From Litoreibacter halocynthiae (GTDB lineage Bacteria; Pseudomonadota; Alphaproteobacteria; Rhodobacterales; Rhodobacteraceae), in assembly GCF_004365635.1 (NCBI RefSeq), contig NZ_SOBH01000001.1:1116001-1180000 (forward strand): a DNA stretch of 64,000 bases. Reading direction: 5' to 3'. Under the pieces are notes generated by a model. That model did not search any database. It saw only the letters and a program-made list of their open reading frames with translations, and was not told the origin of the DNA. Each line of letters opens with the position of its first letter. The first letter of the stretch is position 1. The position numbers and the translations under genes are program-made. Shown here in pieces: positions 37,806 to 46,802 of this stretch.

Positions 37806-37946
37806 ATCGCATACCCTTTTATCTTCCGCGCCCTGTGGCCCCGCATTTCGCGGCGTTCATGGGCCCAATTGGGCCACCTCGGACAGCGCGCCCCCGGATC
37901 GGGACGTCATTGCAAAAATCCACGCATCATGCGCAGATGCGGGCTT

Positions 37947-38339
37947 ATGTTGGAATTGCGCCCCTCTGTCAACAGGCTCTGGCCGAATATCCGCACCGCA
38001 ATCGGCTTTATTGTCTTGGCCTTCGCGGGATGCAGTCCGAGCGCCCCGTCACACCTGCCCAATCCGGTTCTTTTGCCTGCCTATGCGGTTGGAAATGCCA
38101 TTCACAATGCCAGTTACAACGCGCGACGTGCGAAGGTCAAAACCTACGTTGCGCAAAACTTTGAGGCACTGAATCAAGACCTTCGAGGCGGCGGCGGGCC
38201 AGTTCTGGAAAAGGCCTATCGGTTGGCGGGAATTAAGGCCGAAACGCGCCCTGCCCTTACACATATGCTTGCGAAGGAGCCGAACCTCGCGAAAGACCCC
38301 GAAGCGCTCACCGTGAGCCTCATGGTGCACGGGGATTAG
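37947..38339 (+). CDS. Hypothetical lipoprotein
   Basis: The product has 130 residues from ATG 37947; ATG 37929 is an alternative six codons earlier. A basic N-terminus leads to a hydrophobic stretch and a lipobox-like end, TAIGFIVLAFAGCSPSAPS, so the mature protein would start at Cys 28 or so and be membrane-anchored. The rest is helical and basic (HNASYNARRAKVKTYVAQN), with a possible C-terminal domain DPEALTVSLMVHGD. I do not recognise the family. The stop overlaps the convergent DUF2059 gene by 4 bases. Confidence 0.65.
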   Translation: MLELRPSVNRLWPNIRTAIGFIVLAFAGCSPSAPSHLPNPVLLPAYAVGNAIHNASYNARRAKVKTYVAQNFEALNQDLRGGGGPVLEKAYRLAGIKAETRPALTHMLAKEPNLAKDPEALTVSLMVHGD

Positions 38340-39157
38340 GTGTCTTCGCCGATCATGAACTCGGCGGTCGCCCGCCCCAACTCATAGCTCTGTTGTTCGA
38401 ACATCTTGTCGAAGCCCGCGAACAGCACACTGTTCAACCGCTGCCCCGCTGGCGTTTCCGAGATGTCGATATAGCGCTGCAACTCGGCTTTGGTCAGCCC
38501 GCTATAGGCCACTGAAGAGAAGTTGATCGTCCACTCCTCCATCTCCTGGCGGATTTCCGGCTCCTGTTCCCAGACCGAATTCAGCATGAAACTCTCCGAC
38601 AGCCCTTCGGCATAGCTCTCGCTCGTTGCCATGCCTCGGTAAAACGCCAGATTGGAATTCAGCGCGCCCGCGACATTGCTTTCCACCAGATCGTTCACTT
38701 TGATGAACTCCTGATACATCAGATACAGCGCCGGATCTTCCTTGCGGATCGTAGCGACAGTCTTGGCCGCCGCGTCTTCCCCGCCTTCTTCATTCAGCGT
38801 TTTGCGTGCCTCGATCTCGATTTGCACGATGCGCTTGCCAAGTTCGGTCTCGAAAAATGCCAGCGCCTCTTCCGAGGCTTCGAGATCGTCAATTGAGGAC
38901 ATTCCCTCAAGGAAAAACTGCTTTGCCTTTTCCGGCTCGTAAATCCGTTCCAGTCGCGCGGTCCATGCAGGGGACGGGCTGACGCCTTCAGGGCCGGACA
39001 TATCCTGCCCCGCGGTCACGCCCTCGTCACGCAGCACCTCGAAAACGGTCTCCATGTCCAATGCGGTGAAATACCGGTCCAGCATCGACGCGCTTTGCGC
39101 AGACACCGCAGCGGCAGAAATCATCAAGGCAGTGAAGGTTGCAGTCAGAAGGCGCAT
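38336..39157 (-). CDS. DUF2059 domain-containing exported protein
   Basis: The 273-residue secreted protein has signal peptide MRLLTATFTALMISAAAVSAQS. Two related helical repeats follow: DMETVFEVLRDEG and the C-terminal YSGLTKAELQRYIDISETPAGQRLN, the latter being the DUF2059 hallmark (L.ELxxYxxFxxTPxGx). No function is established for the family. It likely sits in the periplasm. It stands alone on its strand; the upstream 180-base gap also carries the tRNA-Ser promoter. Confidence 0.8.
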   Translation of the reverse strand: MRLLTATFTALMISAAAVSAQSASMLDRYFTALDMETVFEVLRDEGVTAGQDMSGPEGVSPSPAWTARLERIYEPEKAKQFFLEGMSSIDDLEASEEALAFFETELGKRIVQIEIEARKTLNEEGGEDAAAKTVATIRKEDPALYLMYQEFIKVNDLVESNVAGALNSNLAFYRGMATSESYAEGLSESFMLNSVWEQEPEIRQEMEEWTINFSSVAYSGLTKAELQRYIDISETPAGQRLNSVLFAGFDKMFEQQSYELGRATAEFMIGEDT

Positions 39158-39336
39158 TACGTTTCCTTTTGGTCTAGTTCCCTTGACGATAAGCCTCCAT
39201 CCCTTGCGCTACAATGCCCGCACCGTTGAATTTATCGCGACCGGCGACGTCTTGCGCGGAAAACCTGACGGATGGGCTTGCAGCGGGCCAAGTTGCCCGC
39301 TAAACCCCGCGCACCTGATCACATGTCAGCCTTTGC

Positions 39337-39426
39337 GGAGAGGTGCCGGAGTGGTCGAACGGGACGGTTTCGAAAACCGTTGAGCTCGAGAGGGTTCCCA
39401 GGGTTCGAATCCCTGTCTCTCCGCCA
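39337..39426 (+). tRNA. tRNA-Ser (anticodon CGA)
   Basis: The 90-base gene folds with acceptor stem GGAGAGG/TCTCTCC, a D-arm, anticodon loop TTCGAAA (anticodon CGA, reads UCG), a long variable arm (GAGCTCGAGAGGGTTCC region) and the T-arm GGGTTCGAATCCC. The discriminator is G and the CCA end is encoded. The long variable arm is diagnostic of class II serine tRNA. A TACAAT -10-like box lies at 39210-39215, though its -35 spacing is long. Confidence 0.96.
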
Positions 39427-39446
39427 CTCTAACTCACCAATTTGCT

Positions 39447-40202
39447 TTAGAAATTGTCCTTGCGGCGACGCAACTCGGCGAATACCTCGGCGTCGTTTGC
39501 CTGCTCCATGCCAAGCTCCGCGCGAATTGACGGGTCGGCGCAGCGCAAGAACGGGTTGGTCGCGCGTTCCGCCGCTATGGTGGATGGGACGGTCGGATCA
39601 CCCTGCTCTCTCAGTTGCTCCACCTCGATGGCGCGATTGCGCAGCGCCATGTTGTTCGGGTCAACGGAGACTGCAAAGTTTGCATTCGATAACGTGTATT
39701 CATGCGCGCAATAGACTTTGGTTTCCCCGGGCAAAGCCATAAGCTTTTGCAGGCTCGCCCACATGTCCGAGGGTGCCCCCTCGAACAGGCGCCCGCAGCC
39801 CATCACGAACAATGTATCCCCTGTGAAAACAATGCCTTCCGAGGTGATGTGAAAGTTGAGCATATCCTTTGTATGACCCGGGGTGTGGATGACATCGACT
39901 TTTCGTCCCGCGAAAGACATGCTGTCACCGCCGGACAGTACGCGATCAACCCCCTCAATGCCCGCAGGGCCGTAAACCGTAGCCCCGCTAGCCGCCTTAA
40001 GTGCCGCTAATCCGGTGATGTGGTCATGGTGGTGATGCGTCACCCAGATTTGGGTCGGCGTCCAGCCGGTTTCCGCGATGGCAGCCAGATAGGACGGGCC
40101 GTGCCCTGCATCGACTGCCGCGGTCTCGCCCGTGTCTGGGTCGTGGATCAACACCCCGTAATTTTCGAGGGGCGGATGGGGGAATTGATGGATTTGCAGC
40201 AC
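39447..40202 (-). CDS. gloB: Hydroxyacylglutathione hydrolase (glyoxalase II)
   Basis: This 251-residue metallo-beta-lactamase-fold enzyme hydrolyses S-lactoylglutathione to lactate and glutathione, completing methylglyoxal detoxification. The metal-binding motif WVTHHHHDHITG lies near residues 54-65, HTPGHTKDMLNFH near 109, FTGDTLFVMGCGRLFEG near 127, and CAHEYTLSNANFA near 165. The C-terminal domain ends FLRCADPSIRAEL...VFAELRRRKDNF, the glutathione-binding helical part. It starts downstream of the tRNA on the opposite strand. No gloA is identified here; the VOC protein at 16.5 kb is not clearly one. Confidence 0.95.
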   Translation of the reverse strand: MLQIHQFPHPPLENYGVLIHDPDTGETAAVDAGHGPSYLAAIAETGWTPTQIWVTHHHHDHITGLAALKAASGATVYGPAGIEGVDRVLSGGDSMSFAGRKVDVIHTPGHTKDMLNFHITSEGIVFTGDTLFVMGCGRLFEGAPSDMWASLQKLMALPGETKVYCAHEYTLSNANFAVSVDPNNMALRNRAIEVEQLREQGDPTVPSTIAAERATNPFLRCADPSIRAELGMEQANDAEVFAELRRRKDNF

Positions 40203-40231
40203 GGAACGGCCTCCGGAGGGTAAGATGGGAG

Positions 40232-40990
40232 TTAAGGCGTAAAGCTCTTGGCACAGTCACGCAAGGCAGCGCTGAGCAGCGCCACATCCGAGGCAACGGC
40301 GACCATCGTCGCCCCCATCTCTTCATAATGTGCAGCGCGCTCCGGCTTGAAGCTTAACGCGCCCGCGATCTTGCCGGACGCCGCGATCCGGCGCAGTGCG
40401 TCGTCTATGGCTGCTTGCACTTCCGGCGCATCCAGATCGTGCAAATAGCCCATGGAGGCCGCCAGATCGGCGGGGCCGATAAACGCGCCGTCAACACCCT
40501 CCACCGCGCAAATAGCGTCGAGGTTTTTCAATGCGGTGACGCTTTCGACCTGAACGATCAGACACACGCGGTCATTGGCCTGCGCGATGTAATCGGTGTC
40601 ATGGTTGTAACCGGACGCCCGCACCAAAGCCGCCCCTATCCCGCGGGTGCCTTGCGGGAATGCCTTTGACCGGTAGCGCATGGCACAGGCCATTTCATGG
40701 GCCTGCTCGGGTGTGTCGACCATCGGCACCACCACCGTGTGCAGCCCCAGATCGAGCACCTGCTTGATCAACCAGTCCTCCGCTTTTGGGACCCGCACGC
40801 AGGCCTCCGGCCCAAGTATGCGCGCCTGCTCAGCCATGGCTGCAATGTCGTAAGCGCCGTGTTCGCCGTCGATCAGGCACCAGTCAAAGCCCGCAGTTGC
40901 TGCTATCTCGGCACTGGCGGCAGTCCCGAGGCCAAGCCACACCCCGCGTTGAACCAATCCCGACTGAAGCCTCGATTTCAGTGATGCCAT
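40232..40990 (-). CDS. HpcH/HpaI-family aldolase
   Basis: This class II (metal-dependent) 2-keto-3-deoxy acid aldolase has 252 residues. The catalytic His sits in CLIDGEHGAYD near 39-49, Arg in CVRVPKAED near 69, the metal Glu in LIVQVESVTAL near 145 and Asp in FIGPADLAASMG near 171. Family enzymes cleave 4-hydroxy-2-oxo acids such as 4-hydroxy-2-ketoheptanedioate to pyruvate and an aldehyde. It faces a TRAP transporter, suggesting that the imported acid is its precursor. GAAAGG precedes ATG 40990; the much longer open frame to 42112 is antisense to dctP. Confidence 0.88.
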   Translation of the reverse strand: MASLKSRLQSGLVQRGVWLGLGTAASAEIAATAGFDWCLIDGEHGAYDIAAMAEQARILGPEACVRVPKAEDWLIKQVLDLGLHTVVVPMVDTPEQAHEMACAMRYRSKAFPQGTRGIGAALVRASGYNHDTDYIAQANDRVCLIVQVESVTALKNLDAICAVEGVDGAFIGPADLAASMGYLHDLDAPEVQAAIDDALRRIAASGKIAGALSFKPERAAHYEEMGATMVAVASDVALLSAALRDCAKSFTP

Positions 40991-41061
40991 GACACAAACC
41001 TTTCGCAACAAAACGGGTTGAACCCGAGGGCAATTAATCACATGCTCTGTCTCACAAATTT

Positions 41062-41076
41062 GGATGAAATACATCC
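41062..41076. promoter_or_regulatory. Inverted repeat upstream of TRAP operon
   Basis: GGATG-AAATA-CATCC is a perfect 5-bp inverted repeat in the 102-base divergent gap between the aldolase and dctP, 16 bases before the dctP start. It has the form of a small dimeric-repressor operator. No regulator gene is adjacent. Confidence 0.3.
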
Positions 41077-41092
41077 TGTCTGGGAGGACTCT

Positions 41093-42106
41093 ATGAATAA
41101 ACTTTTGAAAACCACCTCGGTGGTGGCGCTGACCTTTGCATTTGTTGGCGAAGCAGCTGCAACCGAATGGAACGTCTCTGTCTGGGGCAAACGCCGCGCG
41201 TTTACCGAGCATGTGGAGAAGCTGGCCGAACTGGTTTCCGAGAAGACCGGCGGCGAATTCACCATGAATGTCAGCTATGGCGGCCTGTCGAAGAACCGCG
41301 AGAACCTTGACGGAATCTCCATCGGCGCGTTCGAGATGGCGCAGTTTTGTGCGGGCTATCACCCCGATAAAAACCGCGTCGTGACTGTGCTGGAACTGCC
41401 GTTTCTTGGCGTGTCCAATCTTGAGGAAGAAGTTGCCGTTTCGCGTGCTGTTTACGCACACCCCGCTGCCACTGAAGAAATGGCGCAGTGGAATGCGAAG
41501 CTGCTGATGACCTCGCCCATGCCGCAATACAACATCGTCGGCACCGGCGAGCCGCGCGATACCCTTGAAAAGATGCAAGGCATGCGCGTTCGGGCAACGG
41601 GCGGTCTTGGTGCCGCGTTCGAAGCTGCGGGCGCTGTTCCGACATCGGTGACTGCAACCGAGGCCTATCAGGCGATGGAATCCGGCGTGGTCGACACGGT
41701 GGCCTTCGCACAACATGCGCACCTGTCTTTCGGCACGATCAACCAAGCCGACTGGTGGACCGCTAACCTGAACCCCGGCACGGTGAACTGCCCTGTGGTC
41801 GTCAATATCGACGCCTACGAGTCGCTGTCTGATGCCGAGCGCGAGGCGCTCGACAGCTCGATCCCCGAGGCGCTGGACCACTACCTCGCCAACTATGGCG
41901 AGCTGCTGAAGAAGTGGGATTCGGTTCTGGAGGAAAAAGGCGTGCAGAAAGTCGAGATCGACCAATCCGTGATCGACGAATTCCGCGCCAAGGCTGCCGA
42001 TCCGGCGCGTGAAGCATGGATCGCCGACATGGAAGCCCAAGGCATACCGGGCCAGGAGCTGTATGACCTCGTGATCAAAACGCTCGCCGACACGCGCGGC
42101 AGCTAA
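41093..42106 (+). CDS. TRAP transporter periplasmic solute-binding protein
   Basis: The exported DctP-type receptor has 337 residues. A signal peptide (MNKLLKTTSVVALTFAFVGEAAA) leads to TEWNVSVWGKRRAFTEHVEKLAELV. The selectivity region LEKMQGMRVRATGGLGAAFEAAGAVPTSV near 157-185 contains the conserved Arg that binds the carboxylate. EAYQAMESGVVDTVAF follows near 190. The ligand should be an organic acid; C4-dicarboxylate is only one possibility. The strong GGGAGG site is 9 bases before ATG 41093. Confidence 0.9.
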   Translation: MNKLLKTTSVVALTFAFVGEAAATEWNVSVWGKRRAFTEHVEKLAELVSEKTGGEFTMNVSYGGLSKNRENLDGISIGAFEMAQFCAGYHPDKNRVVTVLELPFLGVSNLEEEVAVSRAVYAHPAATEEMAQWNAKLLMTSPMPQYNIVGTGEPRDTLEKMQGMRVRATGGLGAAFEAAGAVPTSVTATEAYQAMESGVVDTVAFAQHAHLSFGTINQADWWTANLNPGTVNCPVVVNIDAYESLSDAEREALDSSIPEALDHYLANYGELLKKWDSVLEEKGVQKVEIDQSVIDEFRAKAADPAREAWIADMEAQGIPGQELYDLVIKTLADTRGS

Positions 42107-42113
42107 AGACAAA

Positions 42114-42144
42114 GCGGCGCCCTATCACGGGCGCCGCCTCTTTG
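42114..42144 (+). terminator. Hairpin between dctP and dctQ (partial terminator)
   Basis: GCGGCGCCC-TATCAC-GGGCGCCGC (9 bp) is followed by CTCTTTGTT. Its position right after the binding-protein gene would give more receptor than membrane subunits. Confidence 0.65.
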
Positions 42145-42160
42145 TTCGGGGGAAGTTTAT

Positions 42161-42790
42161 ATGGCCGGATCAGCCGCAGTGCTGGAAGATTCCAGCATTC
42201 TAAGCAGGCTCGACCGCGCATTGGTACCACTGGAGCGCTTCTTCGCGTTGGTGTCAGGGCTTGCGGTTTTTTCCCTGATGTTTCTGGCAGCCTATTCGGT
42301 TACGGGGCGCAAGTTTTTCAATACGCCTCTGTCGGGCTATGTCGATTACATCGAAGCCGCCATGCCGCTGATCGCCTTCATGGGCGTCTCCTACGTGCAG
42401 CGCGCGGGCGGGCATATCCGGATGGACATCGTTATCTCGGCCCTGAAAGGCCGCGCTATGTGGTTGTTCGAGCTGATCTCCGTGCTGTTTATCCTTGTCC
42501 TCATCATTGCACTTATCTGGGGCAGCTGGGCCCATTTTGACCGCAGCTTCGATATGAGCAAGCCGCTCTGGAGCCGTGATAGCTCCATCGACATCGGCCT
42601 GCCTATCTGGCCCTCAAAGCTGCTGATCCCTGTGGCGTTTTCGGTATTGGCCCTGCGGCTGGTCTTGCAAGCATGGGGCTACGCCCGTGCGCTTGTTCTG
42701 AACCTCGAAAACCCCGTTGCTGTACCGCTGATCCTGACCGTGGCCGAACAGGCCCGCTTGGAGGCAGAACAGCTTGAGGGGGCAGACTGA
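42161..42790 (+). CDS. TRAP transporter small permease subunit (DctQ-like)
   Basis: The membrane protein has 209 residues and four helices, at about residues 28-52, 65-87, 103-127 and 150-178. The pattern RKFFNTPLSGYVDYIEAAMPLIAFMGVSYVQRAGGHIRMD is typical of DctQ subunits, in which a conserved Glu/Asp lies in the second helix. The subunit supports the large permease. Its stop overlaps the dctM start by one base (TGATG), so translation is coupled. Confidence 0.9.
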   Translation: MAGSAAVLEDSSILSRLDRALVPLERFFALVSGLAVFSLMFLAAYSVTGRKFFNTPLSGYVDYIEAAMPLIAFMGVSYVQRAGGHIRMDIVISALKGRAMWLFELISVLFILVLIIALIWGSWAHFDRSFDMSKPLWSRDSSIDIGLPIWPSKLLIPVAFSVLALRLVLQAWGYARALVLNLENPVAVPLILTVAEQARLEAEQLEGAD

Positions 42791-44190
42791 TGGATGAAAT
42801 CACCATCGGCCTGTGGGTCTCGGGCTTCATGCTGGCTATGGTTGTTCTGGGCATGCGGGTGGCGTTTGCCGCCGCAATGGCAGGACTGCTTGGGTTGATC
42901 TGGCTGCGCTGGAACGGATTCGACTACGCCCCTGACCGGCTTTGGAAATCCATCGAGATCAGCGTGAAGATTGCCGGACAAGTGCCCCACTCCAAGGTGT
43001 CTTCCCAAGCGTTGAGCCTGATCCCGACCTTCATCCTGATCGGCTATCTGGCCTATTACGCCAAGCTGACCTCGGCCCTGTTCGAGGCCGCGAAACGCTG
43101 GATTGCGTGGGTGCCGGGCGGGCTGGCCGTGTCGACCGTGTTCGCCACGGCAGGCTTTGCCGCCGTGTCCGGCGCATCTGTTGCGACCGCTGCGGTCTTC
43201 GCCCGCATCGCGATCCCCGAGATGTTGAAGATCGGCTACAACAAACAATTCGCAGCGGGTGTCGTCGCGGCGGGTGGAACGTTGGCGTCGCTGATCCCGC
43301 CCTCGGCCATCCTCGTGATCTACGCGATCATTGTGGAGCAGGACGTCGGCAAGCTGCTGCTTGCGGGCTTCATCCCCGGGGCGTTTTCGGCCGTGATCTA
43401 TGCGCTCCTGATCATCGGGATTGCCGTTGTGTTCAAAAATGTTGGCCCGCCGGTATCCGGCTTCACGTGGCGCGAACGATTTGAGTCCCTGCCGCCTGCC
43501 CTACCCATCGTCGCGGTGGTCGTGATTATCATCTTCTTCGTCTACAACCCGTTCGGTGACGCGTGGGGAACCCCCACCGAAGGCGGCGCCGTCGGCGCGT
43601 TCATTGTGTTCCTCATGGCGCTCTATCGCGGGATGCGGATGGCGCAGTTGAAAGAGGCGCTGATCGAGACCGCCAAGCTGACGGTGATGATCTTCACCAT
43701 CATCTGGGGGGTGCTGATTTACGTGCGCTTCCTTGGGTTTGCCGATTTGCCGGGCGCGTTTTCGGACTGGATCACCTCGCTTGAGACATCGCCGATGTTG
43801 ATCCTTGTCTGTATCCTGCTGGCCTATGCCGTGCTGGGGATGTTCATGGACGCCATCGGCATGCTGTTATTGACCCTGCCGGTGGTCTATCCAGCGGTGA
43901 TGGCATTGAACGGTGGCGAGACGGTTACGGCGGCAGAGAGCACCTTCGGGATGTCCGGCACCATGTGCGCGATCTGGTTCGGGATTTTGGTGGTGAAAAT
44001 GGCCGAGTTTTGCCTGATTACGCCGCCCATCGGGCTGAACTGCTTCGTCGTGGCAGGTGTGCGGGATGATTTGACCGTTCAGGACGTGTTCAAAGGCGTG
44101 ACGCCGTTTTTCATCGCCGACGGATTGACCATCGCCGCTTTAGTGGCCTTTCCGGGGATCGTCCTCTGGCTGCCGTCCCTTGCGGGGTGA
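42790..44190 (+). CDS. TRAP transporter large permease subunit (DctM-like)
   Basis: The Na+-coupled transport subunit has 466 residues and about 12 helices. Hallmarks include MRVAFAAAMAGLLGL near residue 20, the GASVATAAVFARIAIPEMLKIGYNKQFAAGVVAAGGTLASLIPPS segment near 132-176, the acidic FMDAIGMLLLTLPVVYPAV near 355, and the C-terminal EFCLITPPIGLNCFVVAGV near 405. The large number of ASxPP-type residues matches TRAP large subunits. A copy of the dispersed short repeat follows its stop. Confidence 0.93.
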   Translation: MDEITIGLWVSGFMLAMVVLGMRVAFAAAMAGLLGLIWLRWNGFDYAPDRLWKSIEISVKIAGQVPHSKVSSQALSLIPTFILIGYLAYYAKLTSALFEAAKRWIAWVPGGLAVSTVFATAGFAAVSGASVATAAVFARIAIPEMLKIGYNKQFAAGVVAAGGTLASLIPPSAILVIYAIIVEQDVGKLLLAGFIPGAFSAVIYALLIIGIAVVFKNVGPPVSGFTWRERFESLPPALPIVAVVVIIIFFVYNPFGDAWGTPTEGGAVGAFIVFLMALYRGMRMAQLKEALIETAKLTVMIFTIIWGVLIYVRFLGFADLPGAFSDWITSLETSPMLILVCILLAYAVLGMFMDAIGMLLLTLPVVYPAVMALNGGETVTAAESTFGMSGTMCAIWFGILVVKMAEFCLITPPIGLNCFVVAGVRDDLTVQDVFKGVTPFFIADGLTIAALVAFPGIVLWLPSLAG

Positions 44191-44201
44191 TGTCAGTTTT
44201 T

Positions 44202-44224
44202 GAGTATTTGGGACCAAATGGAGA
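44202..44224 (+). repeat. Short intergenic repeat, copy 2
   Basis: The copy GAGTATTT-GGGA-CCAAATGGAGA starts 12 bases after the dctM stop and is the only content of the 64-base gap to the convergent sugar dehydrogenase. Confidence 0.6.
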
Positions 44225-44254
44225 TATGGGGTGTGGCAGGTTCGACAGGTCGTT

Positions 44255-45343
44255 TTATGGGGTGATCTGGTAGAGCGCGCCGTCATTGACCGACAAGAAC
44301 CAGATTTCACCGTTCGGGCCTTCGACCACGTCACGGACACGACCTGTCTGGGGAGATTGCAAGCGCTCTTCTCTGAGCGTTTTGGCATCCAAGCGCGAGA
44401 TCATATCGAACTTCAATGAGCCCGTGAAAAAGTCGCCTTCCCAGTTTGGCCAGAGCTTGCCCGAGTAAATCATCAGCCCTGACGGCGCGATAGACGGGTC
44501 CCAGTAATGGATCGGTTGCTCCATTCCGGCCTTGGTCGTCCCTTCGCCAATTTTAGCGCCGGAATAGTGACGCCCGTAGCTGATCACAGGCCAGCCATAG
44601 TTTCCGCCGGGTGTGATGGCGTTCAACTCGTCCCCGCCGCGCGCACCGTGTTCGACCACATAGAGGTTGCCGTTCAGATCCAGCGCCGCACCTTGAGGAT
44701 TGCGGTGGCCGTAGGAATATATCTCCGGCTCCGCCCCGGGCAGTCCGATGAACGGGTTGTCCGGCGGTATCACACCGCTGCGGCGCAGGCGCACGACGGT
44801 GCCGTTGTGATTTTGCAGGTCTTGCGCCTTGGGGCGTTCGCCACGCTCGCCGATGGTCAGAAAGATGGTGCCATCGCGGGCTTCGACGATGCGCGAGCCG
44901 AAATGCTTGGCGGCATCGCTTCCGCGCGCCTGCTGGAAGATGCGTTTGAAGCCGACAAGGGCTGTTCCGTCAGAGTTCAGTTTGCCGCGCCCGAGCGCGG
45001 TTCCGTAGCTGGTTCCGTCCCTGTTGGCATAGCTCAGATACACCTCTCGAGAGGTCGCGAAATCACGCGGGATCATGATGTCGAGAAGCCCGCCCTGTCC
45101 GCGATCGACTACCTTCGGTACGCCTTTTACCTGAACGCGGCTTCCGTCGGCGCGCAGATGCGTGAGCACCCCCCCGCGCTCGCTGACCAGAATGCCGCCG
45201 TTCGGCAGGGCTTCGACGGACCAAGGTTCGTCAAACCCGTCGGCAAGTTTGACCACCTTCAAGTTACCTGCGCTGCTGTCCAGCGCCAGTGCGGGCGGGG
45301 CAAAAGCCAAAAGGGCGGAAACTGCGAGTATTTTCGGGTTCAT
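44255..45343 (-). CDS. PQQ-dependent sugar (aldose) dehydrogenase-like protein
   Basis: The exported beta-propeller protein has 362 residues. A signal peptide MNPKILAVSALLAFAPPALA precedes LKVVKLADGFDEPWSVEALPNGGILVSERGG, the usual opening of the GSDH/sorbosone family. The PQQ and Ca2+ site shows HGARGGDELNAITPGGNYGWP near 230-250, and GHRNPQGAALDLNGNLY near 210 is a signature. Some members oxidise sugars only if PQQ is supplied, and no pqq genes are in the window. It is divergent from the Liv transporter with 196 bases between. Confidence 0.9.
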   Translation of the reverse strand: MNPKILAVSALLAFAPPALALDSSAGNLKVVKLADGFDEPWSVEALPNGGILVSERGGVLTHLRADGSRVQVKGVPKVVDRGQGGLLDIMIPRDFATSREVYLSYANRDGTSYGTALGRGKLNSDGTALVGFKRIFQQARGSDAAKHFGSRIVEARDGTIFLTIGERGERPKAQDLQNHNGTVVRLRRSGVIPPDNPFIGLPGAEPEIYSYGHRNPQGAALDLNGNLYVVEHGARGGDELNAITPGGNYGWPVISYGRHYSGAKIGEGTTKAGMEQPIHYWDPSIAPSGLMIYSGKLWPNWEGDFFTGSLKFDMISRLDAKTLREERLQSPQTGRVRDVVEGPNGEIWFLSVNDGALYQITP

Positions 45344-45539
45344 TGATCACTCCACAAGCATTTGTCAGGAAGATAGCACAGCCCTTGGCGGCATCCATCC
45401 CGCTAACCTGATCGTGAAGAGCCACCACGGCTTCGCACTACAACCTGCCGTAGAGGAAAGCCTTCCAAGCCCCCTTTTCTTTTAGGGAATCGCTGCGTAG
45501 TGTTCAGTCCATAAAAAGTTACGATCAGGGAGATCACTC

Positions 45540-46733
45540 ATGAAAAAACTGCTGCTTGCAACAACCGCCACGGCCCTTTTGGCTGGCGCTGCATTCGCTG
45601 ACGGTCACGCCAAAGACGTGAAAATCGGCATCATTCTGGGCTTCACCGGCCCGCTGGAATCGCTGGCTCAACAAATGGCTGGCGGCGCTGAAGCTGCGAT
45701 CAAGGAAGTGTCTGAATCCGGCATGCTGCTGGACGGTGCAACCGTCACAGGCATCCGCGCAGACAGCACCTGCGTCGACGCGGCCGCTGCAACTTCGGCT
45801 GCGGAACGTCTGGTCACCTCCGACAAGGTCAATGCCATCATGGGTGCGGACTGTTCCGGTGTTACCGGCGCTATCCTGTCCAACGTGGCTCTGGCCAACG
45901 GCACCGTGATGATTTCGCCCTCCGCGACATCCCCGGGCCTGTCCACTGCCGAAGATAACGGATTGTTCTTCCGCACAGCCCCATCCGATGCCCGCCAAGG
46001 CGTTGTGATGACTGAAGTGCTGATGGAAGAAGGGATCAAATCCGTCGCTCTGACCTACACCAACAATGACTACGGCAAAGGTCTGGCCGATGCGTTCCAG
46101 TCCGCCTACGAAGCTGCTGGCGGCACCGTGACCATCTCTGCCGCACATGAAGACGGCAAGGCCGACTACTCCGCTGAAGTTGGTGCTTTGGCATCCGCTG
46201 GTGGTGATCGTCTGGTCGTTGCAGGCTATGTGGACCAAGGCGGCTCCGGCATTGTGCGCGCGGCGCTGGATTCCGGTGCATTCGACACGTTCCACTTCCC
46301 TGACGGCATGATCTCCGACAAGCTGGTCGAGAACTTTGGCGCAGAGATCAACGGCTCCACAGGTCAGAACCCCGGCACAGACAGCCCCGGCGCGCAGAAG
46401 TACCAAGAGCTGATTGGCGACGCGTTCAATGCGACCTCGCCTTTCTCGGCAGAAAGCTATGACGCGGCGGCATTGATCATGCTGGCGATGCAGGCTGCTG
46501 GGTCCTCTGACTCCTCTGCCCTGAAAGACAAAGTCATGGACGTGGCTAACGCTCCGGGTGAGAAAATCTACCCAGGTGAATTGGCCAAGGCGCTGGAACT
46601 GCTCAAAGCAGGGACAGATATCGACTATGTTGGCGCATCGGCAGTTGAGCTGATCGGCGCGGGCGAGTCTGCTGGCAACTATCGCCAAGTGACCTTCACC
46701 GATGGCGCGCTGGAAGTGGTCAAGTACCGCTAG
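45540..46733 (+). CDS. Liv-type ABC transporter periplasmic binding protein
   Basis: The exported receptor has 397 residues, of the branched-chain amino acid/amide-binding type. The signal peptide MKKLLLATTATALLAGAAFA is followed by DGHAKDVKIGIILGFTGPLESLAQQMAGGAEAAI. The VNAIMGADCSGVTGAIL segment near 96 and the YTNNDYGKGLADAFQSAYEAAGG hinge near 175 are typical of LivK/AmiC relatives. The ligand is unknown; amino acids, amides or methylated amines are possible. GGGAG precedes the ATG. A strong hairpin follows the stop. Confidence 0.92.
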   Translation: MKKLLLATTATALLAGAAFADGHAKDVKIGIILGFTGPLESLAQQMAGGAEAAIKEVSESGMLLDGATVTGIRADSTCVDAAAATSAAERLVTSDKVNAIMGADCSGVTGAILSNVALANGTVMISPSATSPGLSTAEDNGLFFRTAPSDARQGVVMTEVLMEEGIKSVALTYTNNDYGKGLADAFQSAYEAAGGTVTISAAHEDGKADYSAEVGALASAGGDRLVVAGYVDQGGSGIVRAALDSGAFDTFHFPDGMISDKLVENFGAEINGSTGQNPGTDSPGAQKYQELIGDAFNATSPFSAESYDAAALIMLAMQAAGSSDSSALKDKVMDVANAPGEKIYPGELAKALELLKAGTDIDYVGASAVELIGAGESAGNYRQVTFTDGALEVVKYR

Positions 46734-46753
46734 GTTCCAACGACGAAGAATTG

Positions 46754-46784
46754 AAAACAGCCCGGAGCAATTCCGGGCTGTTTT
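46754..46784 (+). terminator. Strong hairpin after the binding-protein gene
   Basis: A 13-bp stem (AAAACAGCCCGGA with TTCCGGGCTGTTTT, a small loop) ends in TTTT. It forms a true rho-independent terminator within the operon. Partial read-through would supply the ATPases and permeases at lower level than the receptor. Confidence 0.8.
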
Positions 46785-46802
46785 GCTAGGGGGGAGACAA
46801 TA

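Noticed and set aside
40232-42112. 626-codon frame on the minus strand
   Set aside because: The last 252 codons are the aldolase. The rest is antisense to dctP and has no family signal. The ATG at 40990 has a good ribosome site.
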